Below the pieces are notes generated by a model. It was given only the letters and a program-made list of their open reading frames with translations. It was not told the origin of the DNA and made no database searches. Shown piece by piece: positions 32,652 through 45,333 of a stretch of 64,000 nucleotides of DNA. The stretch comes from Siphonodentalium dalli. Taxonomy: Eukaryota; Mollusca; Scaphopoda; Gadilida; Siphonodentaliidae. The position numbers and the translations under genes are program-made. Position 1 is the first letter of the stretch. Each line of letters starts with the position of its first letter. Where the stretch lies: NCBI GenBank assembly GCA_032622095.1, contig CP136061.1:198384935-198448934 (forward strand). The letters are read 5' to 3'.

Positions 32652-32969
32652 TTGATTCCTCTGCAGAATGAGTTCCCACATGCTGCGATTAAGGTGTGCA
32701 GCATTCCTCCAAGAAGTCTGCCAGATGGGACGTCAGAACCGCACAATGTAGTAGCTACCGCTGTGAATATTTGCATCAGACTATTCTGTGACTCAACTAG
32801 TAAATTTGACTTCATAGACAATGATTCAGTTTTCATCGAGGACGGAAAGATGATAAAGTCACACCATGAGTCCACCTCAGCAAAAGATACAAAGAAACTA
32901 GAGAGGGACTTTCGGAACAAGTATGTGATATTCAGCAGACGCCTGAACAGCAACGAATTCGATGAATAA
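32652..32969 (+). pseudogene. SGNH-hydrolase-like C-terminal fragment, copy A
   Basis: About 105 residues. NEFPHAAIKVCSIPPRS, HNVVATAVNICIRLFCDSTS and FDFIDNDSVF match the pattern of the SGNH-like domain seen in ORF1-type proteins of animal retroelements and related genes (strand, 'SSIPPR', Asn-rich helix, 'fIDNd'). The preceding catalytic-Ser block is absent, so it is a fragment. The frame is open in both duplicates (37704-38021, two residue changes). Confidence 0.4.
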
Positions 32970-33575
32970 ACAATTGTACTCCAGAAGATTGTATGGCATC
33001 TGGTGATTCCGAGTGAACTGTTTCCTATTCCAAATTGAATGCGTATCGCCTGTTTCGTCTATTCTATGTAATTACGTAGTGCATCTATGTTGCTTGAGAT
33101 ACAACAAATGTTAGTCCACTATGACATATATCCAACTCCAATCATAGTTTTGAAAATTGTCACGCCACATTGTTGTGGTTTAGAAACTACAGTTATTCGA
33201 CTAATGCAAATTAAATCAGTAGCAATCAACTCCCCCGTGTGTGGCAAGGGGGATCCCCCTGGCCATAGTAAACATTCAATTTCTGAGCAAAATATTACCA
33301 CGAAATACGAGCGAAACAAGCCAATCAAAAACCTCACACGGATTAACAGATACGTTTACACGACAAGTAAATTTTAACACTGATAGTAAACCTTTCCCAA
33401 ACAACGTCACTATGGAATTCTCGTTTTCCCCTGTTGGCTATTTTGACAGCGCTGCTTGACTGTATGTTTGACACATGTCAAATTTAGTAGTATGTGTTGC
33501 AGAAAGAGCTTCAGACAATCAGACACCGGATCGTATTGTTCCAACAGCATGGCGTCGCACCAAACTGACTTCTAA

Positions 33576-34085
33576 CTCATCAAAGGACTCATTAACCTCT
33601 CCGAAGACGGAATGGGTATCTACAAGAACGCAATTCTCAAAAAATCGAATAGAGTTCCGGAATATGACGCATATGATGGGAACCCACATTGCGACGATTT
33701 CACAGACGGGAGTGAAAAATTCATGGACATGAGTATCCCGCAGTAAGGATTACCTCCATATGACTGGATCATTTCACTCGAAGTTGGAGAGCACATTCCA
33801 AATCAATATGAAAGCGTGTAAATCGATAATATTACAAGACATTCGGAGCAAAAAAGGGATTGTGATAAGGTGGGCGCCTCCAGGACAAGGTTGATACGGC
33901 AAGTTAATACTCACCCAATAGAATATGTAATACAAATATTGGATGCCCACGGGTTCAGACTAGAGAAAGTCACGACGAAGACTCTAAAAGCGGCAGCGGC
34001 ATTATTGCTGTCGGCGTCAACCACTTCCAAAGGAACGTACATATGTTGCTTCGAACGGTTGTTTTCAACAAGCGAACACAGTTGA
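33576..34085 (+). pseudogene. Methyltransferase-like fragment, copy A (three nonsense changes)
   Basis: Same segment as 38627-39136 in copy B. Three sites that are sense codons in B read as stops here: TAC to TAA after IPQ, TAC to TAA after ESV, and GGA to TGA within the GQGGY block. The segment is therefore dead in copy A. Confidence 0.6.
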
Positions 34086-34639
34086 ATTATACTGTTTATT
34101 AGATGTGTCGCTAGTGCCGTCGCTTAAACTGTTTATGTCCGTGAGAGGAATTTGAGCATATATTTGATGACGCTCTGCCGAATCCAATAGATGTCAAATC
34201 CCGCGAGCAGTTAAGCGATTGGCTTTAGCTAGATATTTTATATATCCCTCAAGAAAAAAATGCCTGTTTGGGGGGAATTACTTTATTTTCGTAAATTTCC
34301 ATTCGTTACTTCCATGCATGATGGCCTCAGGTTTATGAGTGCTTTGGCATTTTAATTATTTATTCTAAACTGGCCTTGTTATAATGGTTTATTAATGTCT
34401 TAGGGCGAAACCGGATGTCATTTTTAAGCATTTTGTGTCAATTACGGTGAATTGTGGACGTATTCGTCCATACATCACAATGATGTCATTTAGGCCATGT
34501 ACGTGAAAAGTTTGCATATATAATTACTTCACCTACCTTATAAAGCTACCCTGTCCTAATAAAGCAACCTTGGCGCAATAAACGCAATGTTTATTAGACA
34601 AGATTCATATATGTAATAGCGGTAGTGAGCGGTGGATAA

Positions 34640-35271
34640 TTCAAATTTTCCCGCGTTTCCTGGCATTAGCGGGAAAATTATGTATTCACAGTTCGGGAAT
34701 ATAGAGTTGTTTATTATAGGCGGAGCCTATTTCGAATTGTAGCCAATGAGAATGAGATTTGTGGTAATTGTTCGGATCGCTAGTGCGGAGAATTCGTCAT
34801 TCTAGCCGTGTAACTTCACTGAGAGGGTCACATTAATTTTCAAAATTTTTTAATAAAACTTTTTCAATCAAATGAAAGAAATTATCAATGCTGTGTCCAG
34901 CTATATAGCGTTCTTCATTCTGTAATATAACTCAGCTGAAAGATGACAAATTATTCACAATGTTCAGAATATTGATACATCTATAATTATGAGTAGATTT
35001 CAATAAGGGTGCGGTCCGAACACCCGAGCTGCACATACGAGTGGGCTTCGGATTTCAGGTTTCCAGTCCCTATATAAAAGGGGTGCATGGTTTTTCCTGA
35101 CCGGCTGTGCAGACTTTCTAGGATGTATTTACATTGTGTATGTAAAATATTATAGCATGTGCCCACATATAACCTGTAAAGCATGTTACGCAATAAACGC
35201 CGTCTGTGACCACAGCTAGCGCGGCTCAGTTGCAAATGAGTGTTTGTTTGAAATATGAGAGAATTGGGAAT
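34640..35271. other. 632-bp segment present only in copy A, LTR-like signals
   Basis: At this point copy B runs straight from GGTGGATAA to ATAGTTATTG. The segment holds a TATA box (TATATAAAAGGGG near 35070) and an AATAAA (35191) about 120 bp later. It also holds TGTAACTTC and TTCCCGCG motifs. That resembles a solo LTR, but I see no clean TG..CA ends or target duplication; a deletion in copy B is equally possible. Confidence 0.35.
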
Positions 35272-36791
35272 ACATAGTTATTGATTGCGTTATTGCAAAG
35301 TCACTTATGACAGTGAAACAAGCAGAACTCATATACACTATGTACAACAATTAACAAATATGATACAAGTTCATCATTGTTCATTCCATATACTTATACG
35401 CATGATTATATATAAATTAGTAATTAAATTATATTACAAAATAACAGCTTAATCAACTTAACAAGTAGGATAACTACACGTGTTCATCCATAGCAATAAA
35501 TTCCGCTCATATGGAATATGACAGCTTCTTAAAGCTACACCTTGGGAATACACATAGCCTTTTCGTAAGGCTTATATTTTGAAGGGTTGGGAGACCTTGG
35601 AATTTCTCTCTCGTGGGGATTTTCGAAAGTATTCGGGGATATATGGTTTTCTGATTTCATCCAAATCACTGCAAACAATAACTAAATGGTAAAATATTAT
35701 CCATATATGATAAATAATGATCCTATTGTCATTATAATTCGGAGATTTCTTCCACCGTGAGCATTCTATAGATTTTATGATTTATGGTGTACAACGTGGA
35801 ATCCCACCCAGTTATTGAGCTGATCTATTATTCATTTGGAGAGGTGTTCCGGGAAATTAGGAGGCGACAAACGAACACAATGATAACACAAATGCAAAAT
35901 GAATCTTATACATGTATATACATTGGTGGGAAATATTCATTTCTCAAATCTTGAGAATCCTCCATTTAGTATATTGCTGTATAACCATACCATGGGTCTG
36001 CTGATTTTGTTAAATCAGTACATGTCCAATTAGTTATATTTATATATCTTCACCCAACTTTGTATCATATTAAACGCTTTGAATGAAATTGTGACTTACT
36101 GGCGACAAGTAAGCAACGATGCGACCAGTGTCAGCGATTTTAGAGATATTTTCTTAACTTGGCTGCAGATGGGACCTAACTAGTGGCTATTTTAACTTAA
36201 GTGGACTATCGATAACGTGTTCTAATCGGCTGTCGAACACAAAAGAGAAATATGACAATGTGTTTACTGCGGGAAAATATCGGAAAATATTGGAAGATTC
36301 AACCGTGATTCAGTGGTAAACGGACTTCGTGATTCTATTGAAATTGAGGATATTATTGGAATACAAATCATGGATATATATTGCAATATCAGCCGAAAGT
36401 AAAGAATATTTGTTAGAAAATAGTTTTAACATGGGAAACAGGCCCGTATGGGTCGCTGAATTGAAAAGCCATACATATATGTAATTGGCACCACTATGGA
36501 GGTTATGACTATCTATAGACTGCATCTCAATATGGGTAAATGGTGTGGACGATTTGTATAGGGAAACAGAACTATACGTATGCGCAGCCATCCCGTTTGG
36601 TATGGAAATCTATGGGATTGAAGTCAAAGTTCAGTCAGACAAAAGTAAAATGCGACGCGTCTAGAGACATATATTATTGGGGTCAAATGTGTCCACATGA
36701 AGGCACGCCCACACCACCTTACTGCACCACATACTTTCAAAATGATCACATGTGCGCCAATCAAATAGTTTGCGACTCTGGACACAAATCC

Positions 36792-37022
36792 TTATACATG
36801 TATGCGCATGCGTTGCGGTGCACAACCGAATGACAAAAATGCGAACAGCTCCCACAACCGTAATCTGCTAAACGTGATGTAAACAAAGATCGTGAGCATC
36901 CAGACACCGATGACGTCGATCCACCCAAGGTCGACTCGGTAGTATTCCGAGCCCACATCAGAATGAGCAATTGGTGATGTCACAGTGCCCTGAGCCCGCA
37001 GACAAGGTACCCTGCCTTGCAC
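36792..37022 (-). other. Possible membrane-segment exon in copy B
   Basis: Duplicate of 31743-31973, with the same WIDVIGVWMLTIFVYITF segment. Confidence 0.2.
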
Positions 37023-37703
37023 ACCGGAAGTTTATATTCTGTTAATGATGAACAGACAGTCTGCAGTCAGATCAGTTTCAGCCAGTCAAAAAAATAATAG
37101 TATAAATAAAATTGTAGAGAACCCTGAATCTCATGAATTGCTTACACCACGGTGTCCACTTATAAACACAACATATGTAACTTTAAATACCACACACAGT
37201 CGTGGCCAGGTTATTTTGTTTATATAATCATCGAAGTTGTCGTTGTCAGCGAGAGGCACAGGATTCCTCCGAGATCGCGGCGGGCGCACGAATTACTATA
37301 ATTTACAGATTCCCGCGTTTTCATAACAGCTACGTTTTTATCTCCGTGGCTGATATTTTAGCACTATAATTATGCATATCACAAAATTTTCCCGACTAAG
37401 TATAGGTTATATCAATCAATAACGATTTCTTGGACCGAGGAATCATAGATGTGGTATGTCCGCCAAATTGGGAGGTATAGAACCTGTCCGAAAATTCAAG
37501 TAATTGCCGAAATGTTGCACTCTATCAAAACAATTGCGAGAGTTATCTTCATATCGGAGCCTCTTATGAACAGATTGATACATTTATAGCCAGGGCCAAG
37601 AGTTCCAAGGATTTATAGACCAAAGTCATCGACTCATTAACTGTACACCGTGGTACCACTGACACAACACATACATCAGCTAGTATAGTGGTCCAACAAA
37701 GCC

Positions 37704-38021
37704 TTGATTCCTCTGCAGAATGAGTTCCCACATGCTGCGATTAAGGTGTGCAGTATTCCTCCAAGAAGTCTGCCAGATGGGACGTCAGAACCGCACAATG
37801 TAGTAGCTACCGCTGTGAATATTTGCATCAGACTATTTTGTGACTCAACTAGTAAATTTGACTTCATAGACAATGATTCAGTTTTCATCGAGGACGGAAA
37901 GATGATAAAATCACACCATGAGTCCACCTCAGCAAAAGATACAAAGAAACTAGAGAGGGACTTTCGGAACACGTATGTGATATTCAGCAGACGCCTGAAC
38001 AGCAACGAAATCGATGAATAA
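37704..38021 (+). pseudogene. SGNH-hydrolase-like C-terminal fragment, copy B
   Basis: Duplicate of 32652-32969 with K/T and F/I changes near the C-terminus; the frame is fully open. Confidence 0.4.
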
Positions 38022-38626
38022 ACAATTGTACTCCAGAAGATTGTATGGCATCTGGTGATTCCGAGTGAACAGTTTCCTATTCCAAATTGAATGGGTATCG
38101 CCTGTTTCGTCTACCCTATGTAATCACGTAGTGCATCTATGTTGCTTAAGATACAACAAATGTTAGTCCAATATGACATATATCCAACTCCAATCATAGT
38201 TTTGAAATTGTCACGCCACATTGTTGTGGTTTAGAAACTACAGTTATTCGACTAACGCAAATTAAATCAGTAGCAATCAACTCCCCCGTGTGTGGCAAGG
38301 GGAATCCCCCGGGCCATAGTAAACATTCAATTTCTGAGCAAAATAGTACCACGAAATACGAGCGAAACAAGCCAATCAAAAACCTCACACGGATTAACAG
38401 ATACGTTTACACGACAAGTACATTTTAACACTGATAGTAAACCTTTCCCAAACAACGTCACTATGGAATTCTCGTTTTCCCTTGTTGGTTATTTTGACAG
38501 CGCTGCTTGACTGAATGTTTGACATATGTCAAATTTAGTGGTATGTGTTGCAGAAAGAGCTTCAGACACTCAGACACAGGATCGTATTGTTCCAACAGCA
38601 TGGCGTCGCACCAAACTGACTTCTAA

Positions 38627-39136
38627 CTCATCAAAGGACTCATTAACCTCTCCGAAGACGGAATGGCCATCTACAAGAACGCAATTCTCCAAAAAAAAGA
38701 TAGAGTTCCGGAATATGACGCATATGATGGGAACCCACATTGCGACGATTTCACAGACGGGAGTGAAAAATTCATGGACATGAGTATCCCGCAGTACGGA
38801 TTACCTCCATATGACTGGATCATTTCACTCGAAGTTGGAGAGCACATTCCAAATCAATATGAAAGCGTGTACATCGATAATATTACAAGACATTCGGAGC
38901 AAAAAAGGGATTGTGATAAGGTGGGCGCCTCCAGGACAAGGTGGATACGGCAAGTTAATACTCACTCAATAGAATATGTAATACAAATATTGGATGCCCA
39001 CGGGTTCAGACTTGAGAATGTCACGACGAAGACTCTAAAAGCGGCAGCGGCATTATTGCTGTCGGCGTCAACCACTTCCAAAGGAACGTACATATGTTGC
39101 TTCGAATGGTTGTTTTCAGCAAGCGAACACAGTTGA
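38627..39136 (+). pseudogene. SAM-methyltransferase-like C-terminal fragment, copy B
   Basis: LINLSEDGMAIYKNAILQ, RVPEYDAYDGN, YGLPPYDWIISLEVGEHIP and ESVYIDNITRH match a family of invertebrate methyltransferase-like proteins, in which 'SLEVgEHIP' follows the cofactor-binding core. The expected next block (GIVIRWAPPGQGGYG) is present but one frame over, between about 38905 and 38955. The frame then returns for NTHSIEYVIQILDAHGFRLE. Two compensating frameshifts, the first in an A6 tract, and a stop before LIKGL mark it as a broken gene or a set of exon remnants. The SAM-binding N-terminal half is not seen. Confidence 0.6.
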
Positions 39137-40251
39137 ATTATACTGTTTATTAGATGTGTCGCTAGTGCCGTCGCTTAAACTGTTTATGTCCGTGAGAGGA
39201 ATTTGAGCATATATTTGATGACGCTCTGCCGAATCCAATAGATGTCAAATCCCGTGAGCAGTTAAGCGATTGGCTTTTAGCTAGATATTTTATTTATCCC
39301 TCAAGAAAAAAATGCCTGTTTGGGGGGAATTACTTCATTTTCGTAATTTTTCGTTCGTTACTTCCATGACGGCCTCAGGTTTATGAGTTCTTTGGCATTT
39401 TAATTATTTATTCTAAACTGGCCTTGTTATAATGGTTTATGAATGTCTTAGGGCGAAACCGGATGTCATTTTTAAGCATTTTGTATCAATTAGTATACGG
39501 TGAATTGTGGACGTATTCGTCCATAAATCACAATGATGTCATTTAGGCCATTTACGTGAAAAGTTTGCATATATAATTACGTCACCTACCTTATAAAGCT
39601 ACCCTGTCCTAATAAAGCCACATTGGCGCAATAAACGCAATGTTTATTAGACAGGATTCATATATGTAATAGGGGTAGTGAGCGGTGGATAAATAGTTAT
39701 TGATTGCGTTATTGCAAAGTCACTTATGACAGTGAAACAAGCAGAACGCATATACACTATGTACAACAATTAACAAATATGATACAAGTTCATCATTGTT
39801 CATTCCATATACTTATACGCATGATTATATATAAATTAGTAATTAAATTATATTACAAAATAACAGCTTAACAACTTAATCAACTTAACAAGTAGGATAA
39901 CTACACTTGTTCACCCATAACAATAAATTCCGCTCATATGGAATATGACAGCTTCTTAAAGCTACACCTTGGGAATACACATAGCCTTTTCGTAAGGCTT
40001 ATATTTTGAAGGGTTGGGAGACCTTGGAATTTCTCCTATTGTCATTATAATTCGGAGTTTATCTTCCACATTGAGCATTCTATAGATTTTATGATTTATG
40101 GTATACAACGTGGAATCCCACCCAGTTATTGAGATGATCTATTATTCATTTGGAGAGGTGTTCCGGGAAATTAGGAGGCGACAAACGAACACAATGATAA
40201 CACAAATGCAAAAATAATCTTATACATGTATATACATTCGTGGGAAATATT

Positions 40252-42021
40252 CGGATATTTCGTTAAAAACGACGTGGTCGTTGAATTTAATATCTGAGCA
40301 AAACTATACCCGTCAATGAGTATTTAGTACAGAAAGTGTTAAAACAAGTATCACCAGGAACCGGTCGTGGATGCAGAGTCGTAGTTATACCATGTGAAAC
40401 CATTGTAATATGCCCTGTCACTATTATGTAAACTCGCGGCCATTTTGGATCCACCATGTCCGGTTCCGTGGTTTCATAGATTCATCCAGCACCGGTTCAG
40501 TGGTTTCCGTGCTACAGGTCAAAGTTTTGGAATAGCATTTCCATATATGGAGCTTTTGAATTATTCATGACTTCCATATATGGAAAGTTAAGTAAAACCA
40601 CGGAACTGGACCTGGTGGATCCAAAATGGCCGCGAGTTTGTCATAGGGCATATTCCATGTACCAGAAAGTAGACTTGTTCTCTGCAATCTGTTTCGTGTC
40701 CGGACGTTTCAAGAACATCTAATTCAGCACAAAAATAAACAGATATTAAAAATCTAAAGCACTTACTAGTTTTTCTCATTCATGTGTATATTAATGGTAA
40801 CAGTGTAATACTATGGAAGTGGAAGAACGTTCGGGACAAGAGTGTCGATCACGATGAAAGGAACGTGCATGAGTTTGTAAACTTTGTTTGCAAATTATTC
40901 TTGGTTTAGTTGAATCTTGCATAGATTTAGATGCGCAGCCGCAATCTACCAGAGCGCACCAGTCATACTTCCTTTCTGACTCTGTCACCAGCTAGCTTCT
41001 AGTCTGTGGTTTTCTATATTTAGCGAGAGTTTTTTCCAGACAAAATGGCGATAACCCAAATTCAAATTTCCTACGTGCTTTGAGAACAATTCCCGCACTA
41101 AAACTTATTGACAGAATGGAGAATTAGAGCGCTAGTTTTGTTGAAGATTTTCTCAAGCTCTTTAGCAAATGGCACCAAATCAGAACTGTATAGTGTTTGA
41201 CTTGACAGGAATGTTGAAGTCATATGCGTTTAGACTTTTATTTTGATAAAATAATCGGAGAATCAAATCACACTATTTCGCAATTTAGTTCTTTAGTTCT
41301 ATAAGGAGGGACTTGACAAACTCAAGGTAAGAAATCACGCAAATTTTGTTCGATATTGTGTGTGCACAATAAGGCCAAGATGTTGCTCTGTTCGCTTAGT
41401 ATAAATTGATATAGTGGAAGTCTACCAAATGTGGGTAAAATGTCGCCGGTAGCAGCGGTTTTGCCGAGTCACCAAGAAATGTAAAGCCTGTATGAAGTTT
41501 GGCGCAGCCGAGGTTGTTCCAAGTAACCCGGACGACATTAAACTCAGACATCATATCAGTCACATCATGATATCAACACAATTTGTATTTTCTCAGAAAA
41601 TAAACATCAGAGATGTGAAAGCTTGCATTTATGTACATGTTCATTTGTATTAGCCTTGTCGTAATGTATCTTATATTTTTTCTCAATTCGTCCTCACGTG
41701 ACCTCAAGACTTATTTGATTATATGTATCTATTTTCATTTGATTTATTTTGAGGAATGGTTAATGGCCAGGTCTCAACAAGAATCACCGTCAATTACTGA
41801 GAATCGCCGCGTAACACCGATAAAAAGTTATAATGGTTCTATTGTATGCGATTTAGATTTTATTTTATACTGGTATGAATTAGATATTGATCATTGCATG
41901 GCCGTGACTTGTTCAAGTTTTTAATGTAAATGACAGATATAATAAATATTGAGTTGGAAATCGACGATATATTTTCTCATGTAACTGGTGCTGTCAATTA
42001 ATGTTTTGTTTATCGTCGGTG
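40252..42021. other. Intergenic region with one fold-back element
   Basis: Apart from the fold-back at 40407-40654 I recognise nothing. A 97-residue open frame near 41631 has no supporting motif. Confidence 0.4.
40407..40654. mobile_element. 248-bp fold-back MITE
   Basis: About 65-bp inverted ends (AATATGCCCTGTCA.. with GGCCATTTTGGATCCACC, and complement), then an inner TTCCATATATGGA pair. The whole sequence folds as one hairpin. No coding and no clear target duplication. Confidence 0.65.
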
Positions 42022-42285
42022 TTATTTATCCTGCAATTGTGTACCACACTTGTAAGGTATAGCTTTCACTCGATCCATAGCCGTTTGTAATCTTGGAATC
42101 GGCTCAGGCATTTTTGAATTATAGCCGTTCGAAGTGAGGAGGTATTCGAACAAGTGAACTGCCTTGTGATGTTCTCCTGTGTAAGAAGTCCATCCTGGAT
42201 TCCGGTAATCGAAATATCTCCAACGGCACTGTGTGAAATTTACAACCGGAGTTTGCGGAAAAAATTCCAACTGAGTTCGCTTCAT
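42022..42285 (-). CDS. Unrecognised 87-residue frame, possible exon
   Basis: The frame has balanced composition with many Trp, Tyr and Pro residues (CRWRYFDYRNPGWTSYTGE, EYLLTSNGYNSKMPEPIPRL), unlike the spurious frames around it. ATG context is AAAATGA. I do not recognise the family. The membrane-segment copy lies 0.1-0.3 kb upstream on the same strand. Those two could be exons of one type II membrane protein, but no splice pair is convincing. Confidence 0.3.
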   Translation of the reverse strand: MKRTQLEFFPQTPVVNFTQCRWRYFDYRNPGWTSYTGEHHKAVHLFEYLLTSNGYNSKMPEPIPRLQTAMDRVKAIPYKCGTQLQDK

Positions 42286-42517
42286 TTTGTTTATGGAAAG
42301 TAGGAAAATATGTTACTCTTGGTCTAATAACAGCAAATAATTACCAAATGACTACTAATTACTGGAGGGGAAAATGTCAACCTACATGTAACGTTGGTGT
42401 GGAATTATGAATCAATGTGTCAGGTGTATTATTTCCAAATCTTGTCAATGTTGAACAAAGTAGGGGTATAAAATTTACTATTGTGATCAAGGAGATAATA
42501 AACCCGCTATATAATGT

Positions 42518-42986
42518 CCACAACCGGAATCTGCTAAACGTGATGTAAACAAAGATCGTGAGCGTCCAGACACCGATGACGTCGATCCACCCAGGATCGA
42601 CTCGTACAAATAACATTGTAGAGAACCCTGAATCTCATGAATTGCTTACACCATGGTGTCTACTTATAAACACCACATATGCAACTTTAAATTCCACACA
42701 CAGTCGTGGCCATGTTATTTTGTTTATATGATCATCGAAGTTGTCGTTGTTGTCAGCGAGAGGTACCGGATTCCTCCGAGATCGCGGCGGGCGCACGAAT
42801 TACAATAATTTACAGATTCCCGCGTTATCATAACAGCTATACCTTTTTATCTCCGTGGCTGATATTTTAGCACTATATGCATATCACAAAATTTTCCGGA
42901 CTAAGTATAGGTTATATCAATCAATAATGATCTCTTGGACCGAGGAATCATAGTTGTGGTATGTCCGCCAATTTGGGAGGCATATA
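42518..42986 (+). repeat. Third, partial copy of the duplicated segment
   Basis: Matches 31805-32425 of copy A (and the same part of B) from CACAACCG(G/T)AATCTGC to CCGCCAA(T)TTGGGAGG, with about 175 bp missing at 42606. The matching part includes GCGAGAGG(T/C)ACCGGATTCC and CTCCGTGGCTGATATTTTAG. More diverged than A is from B. Confidence 0.8.
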
Positions 42987-43957
42987 ACACCCCCCGTGTA
43001 CGTGGTATCGCCAAAGCCGAGGGTATCGCCAAAGCCGAGGAAATGGGAAAGTCATTTACACGTATATGATATGGGGATATGTTTGTTTCTCATCGTAAAA
43101 CAGACATCGAGCATCGTATGTGTATGTCAACACGAAGCAGGAGTATTTATCCACCAGTTATCAATCAGTTTTCCCAGATCAAACCAGTCATTTTTTTTTG
43201 GCGAATGTTTTCAATGGTGTTTTTGGTTTTGCTCACTCAAATTTTCGAGAACATCCATTCACTAGTATAGTTCCTGGACTTCCACGCTTCCAAAACAAAT
43301 GCCGGTATATAGTTGAATCTGTCAATGAAGCATAGGATTTGACAGAATTTTTAAAATCCGTGTCGTTCTCAATATCCGCGCGATATGAAGGGACCACTGT
43401 CGGTCCAGAAAGATGCTAACGGCACAGGTGAAGATGTAACCAAACGCCGAGTAAATATGCTTATCACTTAAGGAGTTCTGATGAGTTTTCGAGTGTTTTT
43501 ATGTGTATCTGAGACTGATCAATTGGACTGCGAATATCATCTGAAATATGAATCCATAACATAATCGAAATATTGTGTGCATATAAATTATGAATGTATT
43601 TCAATTGAAATTAATTGAACATCCATCTCAGCATTCAGATTTGCGATCTCAAAAAGGTGAATGAATGATAACGCGATGCCTTGATCGCACGCACGTGAAT
43701 GCTGCCGTTCGTATGCGTGCAGCTAATCGGTTATTCGTGTAGTATTAACATGCTTGGAGTTTGTATATAGACCACACATGCCGGACGACACGCTACGGCG
43801 TATCAACGATTTGTTATAATCATGTTTATTTTACAGACTTTATCATCTGCATGCTTGGAGCGATTGTGGCTCGCTAATGCTTCTTCTGTTGAAAAAAACT
43901 GGGTGCACGCCGAACATTTCGGGGATTCGTCACCAACATGTATTTTAAGATGCCGCT
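42987..43957. other. Intergenic, one 18-bp tandem duplication
   Basis: GGTATCGCCAAAGCCGAG is repeated twice in a row near 43004-43039. No exon recognised. Confidence 0.4.
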
Positions 43958-43960
43958 TTA

Positions 43961-45330
43961 GGGTGGATACACACATGCATGTAATGTCTGTATGTAAAAT
44001 ACATGTATTTTACATGGCCACACCAATAATTGACAAAATTAATCACCTGCACACGAGAGGTAAATTTCACCAGTGAGTAGTTATAAGCCAATATCAAACA
44101 AACTGCCATCAAGAAATTTCAGGCCAGTCATAAACATGTCTTCTTTCATGGATGCCGAAATGAGTAATTCTTGTCTGATATCTGTTGCTGTTTTTCACGA
44201 GTTATAATTCATTTCGAAAAGTGGATTAGAGCCTATCGATTTTATACTTGATTTGTTTCTGTCATTTCTTGGAAACAGGGTCATCCAAAAAAAAAAAAAA
44301 AATATGCAGAATTCTTTTATAGGATGATACCGGCTTGTTGAGATTTCTCTGATAATTTGAGAGCGAGCTCATGTGATAACATTGATTCAATTGGGAATGC
44401 AAATATTCATTATAGCGCCAAAAAATAATGCAGGTACAGCGTTGAAATTAAAAAGAGTGACACCCCCCCCCCCCCCCCCCCCATTTATATCTATGTTTCT
44501 CAAGTCAAAGGTTGAACAAGCTCCTAACTGTCACAAGCTTGAATTATAACATTTTCGACCATAATCCATGATTGGGGGAGGGGCTGGTTCTCGAAAGCTT
44601 CCAATAACTAAGGGGGTTAATTGAATGTACCAGCCGGGATTATCTGGGCAAGAATTACAATATAATGTTTTACTTTAATATTCCATAGTTGTAAATTTTG
44701 CGTATACATGTATAACTGTATAACACAAGAGAGGAAAGGTGACTTAGTTGGGAACTCGTAGCTAGGCAACCCTTTCGCCGAATGAAGACAAACAGCAACA
44801 CCATGCATTCAAATTTAAAGCTGTATAATATGTTCATAATTATATGAATAGCATAAATTGCTGCATATTAGATTAATCACTCGTAGAAAACAGACACGAC
44901 AGATATGACTACGATATTTATAAAGCAGGGTGTCAGGACTCAGGGTGCTGCATGCACACACCCGTCGAGGAAATATGCAATGGTGAATTCGGTAGCTTCT
45001 GGGATAATATAGCTCCCCGTGCATGTTGGGGGTCATAGCCCCCTGCGTTGGGGAAGAGGCCATCACTGGTATTAACATCAATAGAAGACTGGCAATTATT
45101 TAAACAGAACGTCGACCATTTGAGTTATCGCGCGAATAATTATTTTAAGCGGCCTGACGACTTCGTCCCAGTCAACGGCTCTTCAGCGGTTCAGAGTTTA
45201 ACTCACTGTGGTCAAACACAGTCGCAATGATTGGGTTGTCAGCGGAAACATATTACACGGTGTATATGATCCATGTAAAACGCCAAATACACGATATTTA
45301 CAGAGATTACATGCATGTGTGTATCCACCC
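43961..45330 (+). mobile_element. TTA-flanked TIR element, unit 1
   Basis: 1370 bp. Ends are GGGTGGATACACACATGCAT (continuing GTAAT) and its complement, flanked by TTA (43958-43960) and TTA (45331-45333). TTA with such termini fits PIF/Harbinger-type non-autonomous elements. The interior includes a long C-tract near 44463 and has no coding. Confidence 0.75.
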
Positions 45331-45333
45331 TTA

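Larger units (their letters stand above)
30888..35936 (+). repeat. 5.05-kb segmental duplication, copy A
   Basis: Begins ATTTCTCAAATCTTGAGAATC and runs up to the same sequence at 35937, so the two copies are directly adjacent. Identity to copy B is very high (single-base differences and small indels). Copy A has two segments that copy B lacks, at 34640-35271 and about 35601-35723. It carries an SGNH-like frame and a methyltransferase-like fragment with three extra stop codons. Confidence 0.9.
35937..40251 (+). repeat. 5.05-kb segmental duplication, copy B
   Basis: Starts immediately where copy A ends and stops at TGGGAAATATTC (40251), the same phrase that ends copy A at 35936. It is shorter by the two missing segments. 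It retains the more open version of the methyltransferase-like fragment. Confidence 0.9.

Noticed and set aside
41631-41924. A 97-residue hydrophobic frame
   Set aside because: Phe/Ile/Tyr-rich translation of AT-rich DNA; no splice sites, no motif.
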